Below, piece after piece: positions 1-7,741 of a DNA stretch of 23,151 nt. The position numbers were made by a program, and so were the translations under genes. Under the pieces are notes generated by a model. That model saw only the letters and a program-made list of their open reading frames with translations. It searched no databases and was not told where the DNA came from. Position 1 is the stretch's first letter; the number at the start of each line of letters is the position of its first letter. Location: assembly GCA_947460565.1 (NCBI GenBank), contig CANHJJ010000005.1, forward strand, positions 1 through 23,151, given 5' to 3'. This DNA is from Bacteroidota bacterium. GTDB lineage: Bacteria > Bacteroidota > Bacteroidia > UKL13-3.

Positions 1-189
1 CTTCCGCTGTTTGTTCCTTTGTTAAGAACAAAAAAGTGAGGTTTTACTGGTTCAGTTTCAGTCCTCATGTTGTAGGTTTTAATTTGCATAGTATGGGCAT
101 TAAAAATTTTGCTCGCTACGCTTCGCCATAACTATTTTTAAAAGAAGAAAGAAAAAAGGACAAAAAAGAAAAAAGAAAGCCAATTAAAA

Positions 190-333
190 GGATGGCGTGG
201 CAGGGCTGTCAAGGTTTTTGGCAAAAAATACTACCTCCAAAAACTATTTGCCTTTGAAAGAAAGAGGTGGAGATTTTTTTGACAAAACTTGTATAACCTT
301 GAAAGCCCTAAGCAGAGGTTTGTGAAGCCATCC
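190..333. repeat. Long imperfect inverted repeat
   Basis: The outer arms GGATGGC (190-196) and GCCATCC (327-333) are exact complements. The inner arms AGGGCTGTCAAGG (202-214) and CCTTGAAAGCCCT (297-309) are complementary except for one base. The arms enclose about 80 nt that pair more weakly. No transposase gene is next to it, so this could be a miniature mobile element, a REP-like dispersed repeat or a structured transcript end. The sequence alone does not decide. Confidence 0.55.
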
Positions 334-590
334 TAAATTTGCTGACGTTTTTTTTATTTTGTTTTTATCGGAGTCAGCGATTACGCTGCGCTAATTGCTG
401 CAATTTTTTATTTATTTTCAACGGATGCAGCGAATTCCGCAAGCTCCATTTGTTGACATTTTTTCCAATAAAAATTATTTCGGAATATATCCAGCAATCT
501 ATCTTTATTATATTTCGTAAATTTCCTTCTAATATTTTTTATGTAAAATACAATTAATTGATATATAAATTTATATAAATATATAAGTGT

Positions 591-655
591 CGGAATACAT
601 ATCGGAAAATTTTAACATATTGTTACGGAATACATATCGGAATTTATTATCTTTG
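591..655 (+). promoter_or_regulatory. Tandem 17-bp operator-like repeat and -7 box before the Fic gene
   Basis: CGGAATACATATCGGAA occurs exactly twice, at 591-607 and 626-642, 35 bp apart. That is a little over three helical turns, so the copies face roughly similar sides of the DNA. Each copy contains two CGGAA half-sites. A partial copy (CGGAATATAT) lies at 481-490. TATCTTTG (648-655) fits the Bacteroidota -7 consensus TAnnTTTG, so the second copy would sit between the -33 and -7 boxes, as expected for a repressor site. The likely regulator is the downstream Fic protein, which has its own winged helix. This last step is inference. Confidence 0.55.
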
Positions 656-666
656 AAGAAAAAATC

Positions 667-1908
667 ATGACTGAGTTTTATAAGGAACCATCAACCATGG
701 AGCCGTTATTTCCGGAAAATATTGCTGAATTGGAGCAATTATCCATAACACTTATTGAAAAGGCTTCTGCACTATCCAAGGCTATTCATCCTATAACAGG
801 CCGAGCCATAGCTGATTTTTTAAGGCCAATGAATAGTTATTATACTAATTTAATAGAAGGACACGATACCCATCCTATTGATATTGAGAAGGCCTTAAAA
901 GAAGATTTTTCTAGAGATTTGAAAAATCGTTCCTTGCAATTAGAAGCAAAAGCTCACATTAAGTTAAGCAAAGATATTTTTGATAAGTTTAACAAGGAAA
1001 AAATAAATCCTTATTCAATAGACTTTATAAAAAATGTACATAAAGAGTTTTATGATCATTTACCAGAAGAGTTTCGAATAGCTAAATCACTTACCGATAA
1101 AGATGTTGAAATAATACCTGGAGAAATAAGAACCTGCGAAGTGCAAGTTGGAAGGCATATCGCACCACATTGGGCAAGTTTGCCTTTATTTTTAGAGAGA
1201 TTTGAAAGTTTCTATAATCCTACATTAGGAGATAATGCAAATAATAGAATACGAAGAATTATCACCATAGCCGCTTCACATCACCGATTGGCTTGGATTC
1301 ACCCGTTTGCCGATGGCAATGGAAGAGTGGTTCGGTTATTCTCAGATGCTTGTTTAATAAATGAACATCTGAATGAAACCGGTTTATGGTCCATGTCAAG
1401 AGGATTGGCAAGAAACGAAAATAAATACAAGGTGTGTCTTGCCAATGCCGATTCACAAAGATGGAATGACTATGATGGAAGAGGCAATTTGTCGAATAAG
1501 GCATTATTGGCTTTTTGTAAGTTCTTTTTAGAAACAGCTATTGACCAAGTAGTATTTATGACAGGTGTATTGGATATTGACAATATGCTTAAACGGATAC
1601 ACAGTTTTGTTGATTTAATGGTAAGTAAAAAAGAATTGAAAACTGAAACGCGATATATTCTTGAAAATGTTTTTTTGAAAGGCGAAATAACAAAAAAAGA
1701 GGCCGAAAGGCTTACTGGCAAGTCAGATAAGACGGCCAAATTAATCGCAGAATCACTTATCAAAAAGGATTTGTTAAAACTAGACAGCAGTAATCATTTA
1801 TCACCTTATCGCGTATCCTATCCCATATCGTTATCACCCATACTCTTTCCTGGCCTATACCCTAGCAATAAAGAACTTGATATGTTTACCAAGATCAATG
1901 AAAGATAA
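667..1908 (+). CDS. Fic family protein with C-terminal winged-helix domain
   Basis: Predicted Fic-domain enzyme, which usually transfers AMP from ATP to a hydroxyl side chain of a target protein. The catalytic motif HPFADGNGR is at about residues 217-225 and matches the family HPFx(D/E)GNGR. The N-terminal TNLIEG (about 59-64) fits the class II inhibitory helix motif (S/T)xxxE(G/N), whose Glu blocks productive ATP binding. Residues about 335-380 form a winged-helix-like region (KGEITKKEAERLTGKSDKTA). The 413-aa length is normal for Fic proteins with such a tail. An in-frame ATG at 697 is a credible alternative start: TAAGGA (681-686) precedes it, and the -7 box ends only 11 nt before the upstream ATG. 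The gene stands alone. Autoregulation is likely but inferred. The target is unknown. Confidence 0.9.
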   Translation: MTEFYKEPSTMEPLFPENIAELEQLSITLIEKASALSKAIHPITGRAIADFLRPMNSYYTNLIEGHDTHPIDIEKALKEDFSRDLKNRSLQLEAKAHIKLSKDIFDKFNKEKINPYSIDFIKNVHKEFYDHLPEEFRIAKSLTDKDVEIIPGEIRTCEVQVGRHIAPHWASLPLFLERFESFYNPTLGDNANNRIRRIITIAASHHRLAWIHPFADGNGRVVRLFSDACLINEHLNETGLWSMSRGLARNENKYKVCLANADSQRWNDYDGRGNLSNKALLAFCKFFLETAIDQVVFMTGVLDIDNMLKRIHSFVDLMVSKKELKTETRYILENVFLKGEITKKEAERLTGKSDKTAKLIAESLIKKDLLKLDSSNHLSPYRVSYPISLSPILFPGLYPSNKELDMFTKINER

Positions 1909-1928
1909 AGGACTATCATGCTGAAGTA

Positions 1929-1944
1929 TTGATATTAATATCAA
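1929..1944. repeat. Perfect 16-bp palindrome after the Fic gene
   Basis: TTGATATTAATATCAA is its own reverse complement and lies 20 nt after the Fic stop codon. It could be a dimer binding site or, less likely, an AT-only transcription stop. No T-run follows it. Confidence 0.4.
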
Positions 1945-2278
1945 AGACACACAAAATTGGGACATTGGAGTGGGTAGGGAAAGGCAAGGGCTGAATTTGC
2001 AAAATGATTGCACTGGGTGGGTATAAGCTATGGCTTTTCTGACCCTAAAAAGCAGAGGATATGTAATGGCATTAGGGGCGAAAAGCAAAGCGATTGTATG
2101 GCGCATCTATTTTGCAAATACAGCTCTTGCGTGTGGTGCTTGCAGCTGTTAAAAATGCATGATTATGGGTTGGACGTGGCATTTTTAAGTGCTGCAGGCA
2201 CATGGATATGGGTTGATAGAATTTAATACTGCACTATAAATTTCAAAAGGAGTAGCAGGGAAAACAGCCTTGAGCGTG

Positions 2279-2332
2279 CGGTTGGAGATGGGATGCAATC
2301 CAATTGCAGACCATGTGTTTGCGAGCCGACCG
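2279..2332 (+). other. Candidate structured element (three-stem hairpin)
   Basis: Three nested stems line up in order: CGGTTGG (2279-2285) with CCGACCG (2326-2332), ATGG (2288-2291) with CCAT (2311-2314), and TGCAAT (2294-2299) with ATTGCA (2303-2308). A symmetric GA/GA internal loop separates the inner two stems, a form that often makes tandem sheared G-A pairs in RNA. There is an unpaired stretch on the 3' side (2315-2325). No known RNA family is recognised. Confidence 0.3.
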
Positions 2333-2636
2333 CGAGTGGAGCTGAGGTGGGAGACAGAGGTGGCACGAAGGGCCCTGGAGACCTATGTAGCATACACAAG
2401 GGTTTGGCGTGAATTTTTGCTGTGAAGGTTTGAGTATAGGCTATTGCAAAAAGCATGACAAACCCGCAGCCGAAGCGACTTAGCAGGCGAGCCTAACAAT
2501 AGCAGCGGCTGGGCTGATGGCTGCTGAAATGAAAGAAGCGAGGAACGAGCGAAAAGAGAAAAGCTGCCAACAGCACAGAGAGAGCTGCTGTGACGACTGA
2601 CGCAGGCAAAGCAAAAGGCATGACAGCCTTATGTAA

Positions 2637-2670
2637 CCCCCTTCGGCAAGGCTCAGGGCAGGCTGGGGGC
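2637..2670. repeat. REP-like GC-rich motif
   Basis: A GC-rich core (TTCGGCAAGGCTCAGGGCAG at 2642-2661) is bracketed by CCCC and GGGG, giving a short imperfect palindrome. This resembles the CTTCGGCAGGCTCAG-type repeats scattered between genes in many Bacteroidota. That link is from memory and was not searched. Confidence 0.45.
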
Positions 2671-2809
2671 AATATAGCTGCTTGGAATGCATATAAAATT
2701 AAACAAAATGGAAAGCTGCTATATTGGGCTGGCATGAACTTTTGCTGCCTAGGAAGAAGGAACGCCTTTTTTCCTCTACATTACTTAAAAATTAGAAACT
2801 CTCCCGAAG

Positions 2810-2850
2810 GGGTATTTAATAAAAAAATAAAAATACCCAATTTGGGTATT
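2810..2850 (+). promoter_or_regulatory. Mutually exclusive hairpins (attenuator-like)
   Basis: GGGTATTT (2810-2817) can pair with AAATACCC (2831-2838). The same middle strand can instead form a tight perfect hairpin, AATACCCAA (2832-2840) with TTGGGTATT (2842-2850) around one base. The two folds share a strand and exclude each other. They lie about 110 nt before the gene at 2960. No T-run follows, and the nearest promoter-like sequence is downstream of them, so a role in attenuation is only a possibility. Confidence 0.3.
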
Positions 2851-2914
2851 GTGAAGCAGTTTCAAATTATTAATATTTGCTTTTACTACTTCAAGAAAAT
2901 AAGAGTTCAATAAA

Positions 2915-2945
2915 ATTGATTTCTCAGTTTTAATAAATATTCTTG
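2915..2945 (+). promoter_or_regulatory. Probable promoter of the toxin locus
   Basis: ATTG (2915-2918) is followed after 19 nt by TATTCTTG (2938-2945). This is close to the Bacteroidota sigma-ABfr consensus TTTG-N19-21-TAnnTTTG, with one mismatch in each box. Transcription would start around 2950, giving a leader of about 10 nt before the ATG at 2960. Confidence 0.4.
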
Positions 2946-2959
2946 AATAGTTCATTTTG

Positions 2960-4375
2960 ATGAAAAAGAGTAATCCAATAAAGTATTATAAATCTTATAT
3001 AGCTTATGTAGTTTGCTATCTAGGGATTCTCTTTATTGTTAACGACTCATTTGCTCAGTTTCAATATCAACAGCCATCAGCACCATCTATGATGCAAATG
3101 CAACTAGAGCAACAGTTGCGAATACAACAACAAAATAGAGAAGTAATGCAAAAGATGGGATTTACACCACCACCAAACCAAGAAGAAATAATAGCAGCCC
3201 AACAAAGGCATATTCATGGCAAAGCACCAGAGCCAACCAAACAAGATAAAATACAAATGGAAGTGAATGGATTGTTGGTTGAGGCTAATAGAGAAGAGAA
3301 GAAAAGGAATGAATCAGACTATTACCACTCAAGCCAATATTTAGATGATTTGCCTAAGTACATAGAAGCCAAACAAGTTATTAGTAATATGCTATCAAAC
3401 AAAAGTGTTTTATCTATTAAGGACGCATATTATGCCGCAGAAGCAGCCTATGGCAACTTGCTACTTTCAAAAAATGAATATGATCATTTAATACAATCCA
3501 ATGCAAGCTTTATCAAACAATGGTTAGTTGAAAATAAGTACAGTTCAACCAATCCTGAAATGCTGCATTATGGTATTCAAAAGTTCATGTCAGAAACGTT
3601 AAATATTAAAGCAAATGGTGTAAAAACTGGCCATATGCCATACTATTACGACTATATTGATTTTGCAGCTAAAGACGATAAACGAAACTATTTTGTTACT
3701 AAAACACTAGCATCAGGTACTGGGCAGTGCCATACTTTTCCCATTACCTATTTGATATTAGCCGAGGCATTAAACATTGAAGCATATTTAGCCTTCAACC
3801 CACAGCATTCGTTTATTAGATATAAAAACAGCAAAGGCACACTCATTAATTATGAAACCACTGTTGATCGTTTTCTTGGCGATGCCTTTTATCTTCAAAC
3901 ATTACCTGTGATGGCCAAAGCACAAAAAAACAAATTGTACATTCAGAATCTAACTAAAAAGCAGGTTGTAGCTAGTGTACTGTATGATTTGGCGGCTAAT
4001 TTTATTCATGAGCATTGGACAGCAGATAGGGTATTTATAAAGGAGTGTATGGATATAGCAAAGCCATATTTTCCCGATCAAAGTTATATTAGCAATACCG
4101 AAAGTTATTTGCATCAGAGATTTTATGCAGACGATATAAATGCAATGGTGCAAGCAAACGGAATAAAAAATGTTTCAGAATTAGAAAAATATCCGAATAT
4201 TGTAAAAGCATATCAAAATTACTATGCCTATATGCAGAAGGTGAGCGAACTAGGTATACAAGAATTTCCAGAGGCTGAAGAATTGAGAATGCTTGAGTAT
4301 GCTGACAAAAAAGGTAGATTACAAGTAGCTAAAAAAATAAATGCTAAAGAAAAAAAATCCCTATTCATAAATTAA
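2960..4375 (+). CDS. Secreted transglutaminase-like protein, stand-alone
   Basis: Predicted periplasmic or exported protein. A signal peptide of about 33 residues ends in SFA, followed by a Gln/Met-rich stretch to about residue 65. A transglutaminase/papain-like core has Cys257 in GQCHTFP, His283 in NPQHSFI and Glu299 in NYETT as probable catalytic residues. The two fused toxins and the protein at 21958-23103 share this core pattern, G(N/Q)C...P.H..I....G...N.E. It lacks the RHS core and toxin end of the fused proteins and stops at about the point where theirs begins. I start it at ATG 2960 rather than the preceding TTG. It leads the locus, 54 nt before the first lipoprotein toxin. It may help process or export the toxins (inference); the substrate is unknown. 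Confidence 0.7.
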   Translation: MKKSNPIKYYKSYIAYVVCYLGILFIVNDSFAQFQYQQPSAPSMMQMQLEQQLRIQQQNREVMQKMGFTPPPNQEEIIAAQQRHIHGKAPEPTKQDKIQMEVNGLLVEANREEKKRNESDYYHSSQYLDDLPKYIEAKQVISNMLSNKSVLSIKDAYYAAEAAYGNLLLSKNEYDHLIQSNASFIKQWLVENKYSSTNPEMLHYGIQKFMSETLNIKANGVKTGHMPYYYDYIDFAAKDDKRNYFVTKTLASGTGQCHTFPITYLILAEALNIEAYLAFNPQHSFIRYKNSKGTLINYETTVDRFLGDAFYLQTLPVMAKAQKNKLYIQNLTKKQVVASVLYDLAANFIHEHWTADRVFIKECMDIAKPYFPDQSYISNTESYLHQRFYADDINAMVQANGIKNVSELEKYPNIVKAYQNYYAYMQKVSELGIQEFPEAEELRMLEYADKKGRLQVAKKINAKEKKSLFIN

Positions 4376-4429
4376 ACCTCAAATTATGAACTGCGTATCA
4401 ATCATGATGACTTATAAAAACAGAAAATT

Positions 4430-6787
4430 ATGAGTAAAACAAAAGCCTCTAAATCGCTCTCCGCAATATGCAGCATATTCCTGCTATTGCTTTCTTTAAG
4501 TGCTTGCCATTTTAGAAAAAAAATAGAACATAAAGCCATAGTAAACCAACCTATACAAGCCCTGCCATTAAAGCTACTTGATAGCTCTTGTGCCAAAACA
4601 TTCACTCAACCTCAAACTGTAAAGAATACTAAGATATTAAGCAAAGCTAATTACTACCAACAAGCTTTTGATGAACTAAAAGCAATGTTGGAAGGCCAAA
4701 AAGATGCAGACTTTGAAAGGGCGGTATTTCTTAGCGAGAATCCATACTATGGTGGACGATTTAGTTACTCAGCTTTTCAAAACAGCATAAGTGCCAAGCA
4801 GATGTTTATTGAAAAACTAATAGAAGCCAACGACCAGAGCGACACCATTGATTTTAATGTGCATGTAAACGAATATGGTCGCTTTAAATTGGCCGACATC
4901 CGATATCTACCCCATCAAAAGAAAGAACTATACAGAAAGGCTTTAAGTAACTGGGCTATATTTAAATACATAACAGATACGGTTTTTATACATACCCTTA
5001 AAGATAGTGCACTTTATACCCTATACCATGCGCCTTATTCTTATGCCACAGCCGACCCTTTTGGTATTAAAAACTGGAGCAATTCTCAAGTAATTAACCT
5101 TTTGATTTCTGATGGTAATAAAGGTAATTGTTTTGCATTAACTGCCCTTTATAAAATACTTTCAGACCGTTTAAACTCAGATGCTAAACTTTGCACCGCA
5201 CCACAACATATTTACATACAACACCAAGATCCCAAGGGACAATACTATAATGTGGAGCTTGCCACAGCGGGACACCCAGGCGATGGTATTATTCAAACAC
5301 TTACCTACACTCCAAGCGAAGCCATAATGAATGGCATAGCTTTAAGAGACTATAGCACCAAACAAAGCATAGGTTTGTGTTTGGTAAACCTTGCCAAAAG
5401 CTATGAGCATACATTTAATACAAAAGATGATGAGTTTTTATTGCGCTGTGCTGAATTGGCTTTAGCACATGATTCACTTAATTTAAATGCTTTGCTTTTA
5501 AAACAACAAGTATTAGATATAAGAGTTACAAATTATGCAACACAACACCACCTAAACAGCACTGCCAAATTAAAGCAAGACAAAGGCATTATGCCTTTGG
5601 TAAATAAATTAGAACAACATCTTGCGCTGCTTTACCAATTAGGTTATAGAGAAATGCCATTGGATATGCAGGAACAAATCATGAATCCTTTTGGTTACAA
5701 TACTAAAAAATGGAATCATGTTTCTCGGAATGCAAGACCATTCACAAGTTTTGAACCCAAAGACCCCAAAGATGCCGAATATTGGACACTGACAAAAGGA
5801 ATGTTTAAGGAAGTGTGGGAGCCAACTGCCAAAGAAACTTATGGACATTATACTTTAACAACCGCAACTGGCAAACTAAAATCAATAGATACAACAAGCC
5901 ACAAGGGACAATTGATAGACCCCGTTGCTTTTGCTTACGATTTTGGAGCTAGGATATATGATGCGAGGATAGGAAGGTTCTTGAGCACAGACTCTCATGA
6001 AAAAAATTACCCTGGATTTTCACCTTATCAATTTTGTAATGACAACCCCATTTTTTTTAAAGATAATGACGGGAGGGATGGAATTGCAACTACAACAAAA
6101 GCTACTGGTGATGGAGCAGGTACATTAAAAAATCCTAACGTAATTGAAATTACCGCCACATATTATTATCAAGTGGGTGAAATGCATGATGCTGATATAC
6201 CTGCCGCATTAAATGCTGCATGTGAAGCTTGGAATAATGCCTCTTATACTGTTCAACGTGAAGACGGGCAATATTATCAGGTCAAATTTAAACTTCAAGC
6301 ATTACAGGGAGATATGCGTGATGCAGGTAGTCACGTGAGGGGTAGTGATGGAAATTATGTTACAGATGGAAATTATGTTGATGAAAATTCAGAACTGTTG
6401 AAACCTGATGATGGTGACTTAGGTGCAAATTCAGGTACTCATATAAGTTTATATACTAATGAAACAAAAAAATATACCAATCCTGAAGAAGGAAAGGGAG
6501 TTAATAAATTGTCTCTTTTTACTGAAATATTCAAGCATGAAATAGGCCATTCATTGGGCTTGAGTCATACACCAAAAGGCCTTATGAAAGAAAGTCAAGA
6601 TATTATATCAGGAATGCCTTCATCAGGTGTGTTCAATGGAAATGGAACAATTGATTACAGCCCAAAAGTACCTGTAGCATCTGTTAGCTTAGATGCAACA
6701 AAAGCGCTTATTAGCCGCTTGCAAAAACCTATTAACGGAAGACCTGAAGGTCAAAGCAGTAAAGTGACAGAATTGCCTTCAAATTAA
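4430..6787 (+). CDS. Lipoprotein toxin A: transglutaminase-like + RHS core + metzincin-like protease
   Basis: Lipoprotein of 785 aa with lipobox LSAC (Cys26). Residues about 75-130 hold the shared FERAVFLSENPYYGG region. A transglutaminase-like core has Cys234 (GNCF), His260 and Glu276, followed by a TPR-like helical stretch at about 315-365. The linker and RHS-associated core run about 400-550 (AYDFGARIYDARIGRFLS, then SPYQFCNDNP). The variable end from about 551 carries HEIGHSLGLSH (703-713), the three-His zinc motif of metzincins, with a probable Met-turn at Met719 as in matrixin-type proteases. No YD-repeat barrel is present, so this is not a classical Rhs protein. It is followed after 12 nt by a secreted candidate immunity protein. 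The toxin presumably cuts proteins outside the cytoplasm. Domain calls are firm; delivery and target are inferred. Confidence 0.8.
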   Translation: MSKTKASKSLSAICSIFLLLLSLSACHFRKKIEHKAIVNQPIQALPLKLLDSSCAKTFTQPQTVKNTKILSKANYYQQAFDELKAMLEGQKDADFERAVFLSENPYYGGRFSYSAFQNSISAKQMFIEKLIEANDQSDTIDFNVHVNEYGRFKLADIRYLPHQKKELYRKALSNWAIFKYITDTVFIHTLKDSALYTLYHAPYSYATADPFGIKNWSNSQVINLLISDGNKGNCFALTALYKILSDRLNSDAKLCTAPQHIYIQHQDPKGQYYNVELATAGHPGDGIIQTLTYTPSEAIMNGIALRDYSTKQSIGLCLVNLAKSYEHTFNTKDDEFLLRCAELALAHDSLNLNALLLKQQVLDIRVTNYATQHHLNSTAKLKQDKGIMPLVNKLEQHLALLYQLGYREMPLDMQEQIMNPFGYNTKKWNHVSRNARPFTSFEPKDPKDAEYWTLTKGMFKEVWEPTAKETYGHYTLTTATGKLKSIDTTSHKGQLIDPVAFAYDFGARIYDARIGRFLSTDSHEKNYPGFSPYQFCNDNPIFFKDNDGRDGIATTTKATGDGAGTLKNPNVIEITATYYYQVGEMHDADIPAALNAACEAWNNASYTVQREDGQYYQVKFKLQALQGDMRDAGSHVRGSDGNYVTDGNYVDENSELLKPDDGDLGANSGTHISLYTNETKKYTNPEEGKGVNKLSLFTEIFKHEIGHSLGLSHTPKGLMKESQDIISGMPSSGVFNGNGTIDYSPKVPVASVSLDATKALISRLQKPINGRPEGQSSKVTELPSN
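5630..5986 (+). repeat. RHS-core DNA repeat, copy A
   Basis: Start of the conserved linker/RHS-core DNA, encoding LYQLGYREMP through IGRFLS inside toxin A. It is near-identical over long stretches to copies B (8927-9290), C (10541-10853) and D (12359-12726). Downstream of it the four genes diverge completely into different toxin ends. Confidence 0.85.
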
Positions 6788-6799
6788 AACCCATATGGT

Positions 6800-7363
6800 A
6801 TGAAGTATAAATATTTTTTATTAGTAATTATAGTGACAACTTTTATAAATAATAAAAGCCTAGCTCAAAAATATGAAAATGATTCACTCAATTTTCTTGA
6901 TACTGTTTCTATAAACGGTTTATGGGTGCAAAAATTTTTTTCAAAACCTAAAAAGGGCAATATTGATAACCCTTCAATCCACTTTTTTATTAAAACAGAA
7001 AATCATAAGAAACTTAAACTAAAAGGCATCATCAAAAATTATAAATCAATTTTAGAAAAGAATAACGCTCTTTATTTTATATGGGGTGCAGAGTCAAATG
7101 ATTTTTTTTATTACTATCCTTCTCAACATTCTAAGGAAAAGTGGGGCTTAGTAAATCCATTTAAAGACTGTAAGCTATATAAAGTAAATGGTAAATTTAT
7201 TAAAACATCTTTTTGTGAATATAAAGCCTACCATAAAAAAGTGGCTACAGATGATTTAAAAAAACAATTAATGATTTATCAAACATATTTTAGTAAATCG
7301 GATACTACTGATGTATATTTATTTTATAAGTTAATTTCTAATGATTGTTTTAAATCGAAATAG
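6800..7363 (+). CDS. Candidate immunity protein for toxin A (secreted, 187 aa)
   Basis: No family is recognised. The N-terminus is a typical signal peptide (about 22 residues, ending SLA before QKYEND). The rest is Lys- and Phe-rich with no other membrane segment, so the protein should be periplasmic. It starts 12 nt after the metalloprotease toxin stops, the usual place for a cognate immunity gene. A periplasmic inhibitor makes sense against a protease delivered there. The function is inferred from position and predicted location only. Confidence 0.55.
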   Translation: MKYKYFLLVIIVTTFINNKSLAQKYENDSLNFLDTVSINGLWVQKFFSKPKKGNIDNPSIHFFIKTENHKKLKLKGIIKNYKSILEKNNALYFIWGAESNDFFYYYPSQHSKEKWGLVNPFKDCKLYKVNGKFIKTSFCEYKAYHKKVATDDLKKQLMIYQTYFSKSDTTDVYLFYKLISNDCFKSK

Positions 7364-7741
7364 ATTCCCTCGCTTTCTCAAGTGATAAGCGCAGCGTCAC
7401 TTATGAGGAAAGGTAATCAAAGTTTTTAACTTTGTTGCATAGATCTTTGATTTTAATACAATTATTGTAGAATTGTGGTTTTGCCTATGGTACTGTTTTT
7501 ATATGCTGTGGGATTGTAAGTTGTTAGTTGAAAACATAACAACAGCATCTATTCTGCCTTTGGTGTTCTTCGCCAATAAACATAAGAATTTGTCATTTGC
7601 TTGTTAGCGCACTTAGCCTATTCCTAAGTGCAAAACTAATATAGGCAAAAAATGAAACTTCAAATAACTAAAAAAATAAAATACAAAAGAGAAGAAATCA
7701 TTGTTTGTAGATTAATTCAAAAAACTAATTATATTTACATT
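7364..7741. other. Intergenic region with two hairpins before toxin B
   Basis: Two inverted repeats are visible. CTTTCTCAAGTGA (7373-7385) pairs imperfectly with 7397-7412 just after the immunity A stop and may end that transcript, though no T-run follows. GCACTTAG (7609-7616) pairs exactly with CTAAGTGC (7624-7631) around a 7-nt loop. TTTG (7704-7707) and TATATTTA (7730-7737) form a weak promoter candidate with 22-nt spacing before the ATG at 7742. Otherwise nothing gene-like is seen. Confidence 0.45.

Larger units (their letters stand above)
1..660. other. Gene-free left flank upstream of the Fic gene
   Basis: No convincing gene is seen. Open frames here are short and give low-complexity translations. 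The stretch holds a purine-rich tract (about 139-180), a long imperfect inverted repeat (190-333), a T-rich stretch (about 350-480) and the operator-like repeats before the Fic gene. Confidence 0.6.
1945..2956. other. Gene-free region of about 1 kb, GC-richer than its flanks
   Basis: No frame gives a recognisable protein. The open frames here overlap on both strands, are shorter than about 110 codons and have unlike composition. Between about 2080 and 2690 the base composition is visibly richer in G and C than the neighbouring genes. The stretch contains a folded-looking element (2279-2332), a REP-like motif (2637-2670), competing hairpins (2810-2850) and a promoter-like sequence (2915-2945). 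It may be a dispersed non-coding repeat or an eroded gene. Confidence 0.55.

Noticed and set aside
339..557. Open frame of 72 codons before the Fic gene
   Set aside because: Low-complexity Phe/Ile-rich translation from T-rich DNA, no ribosome-binding site, and it runs towards the Fic operator region.
2008..2913. Several open frames on both strands in the gene-free region
   Set aside because: They overlap each other, are short, follow the local GC-rich repeats and show no recognisable protein features.
7652..7741. Upstream extension of toxin B to ATG 7652
   Set aside because: It would put 30 charged residues before a clear lipoprotein signal peptide that starts at 7742.
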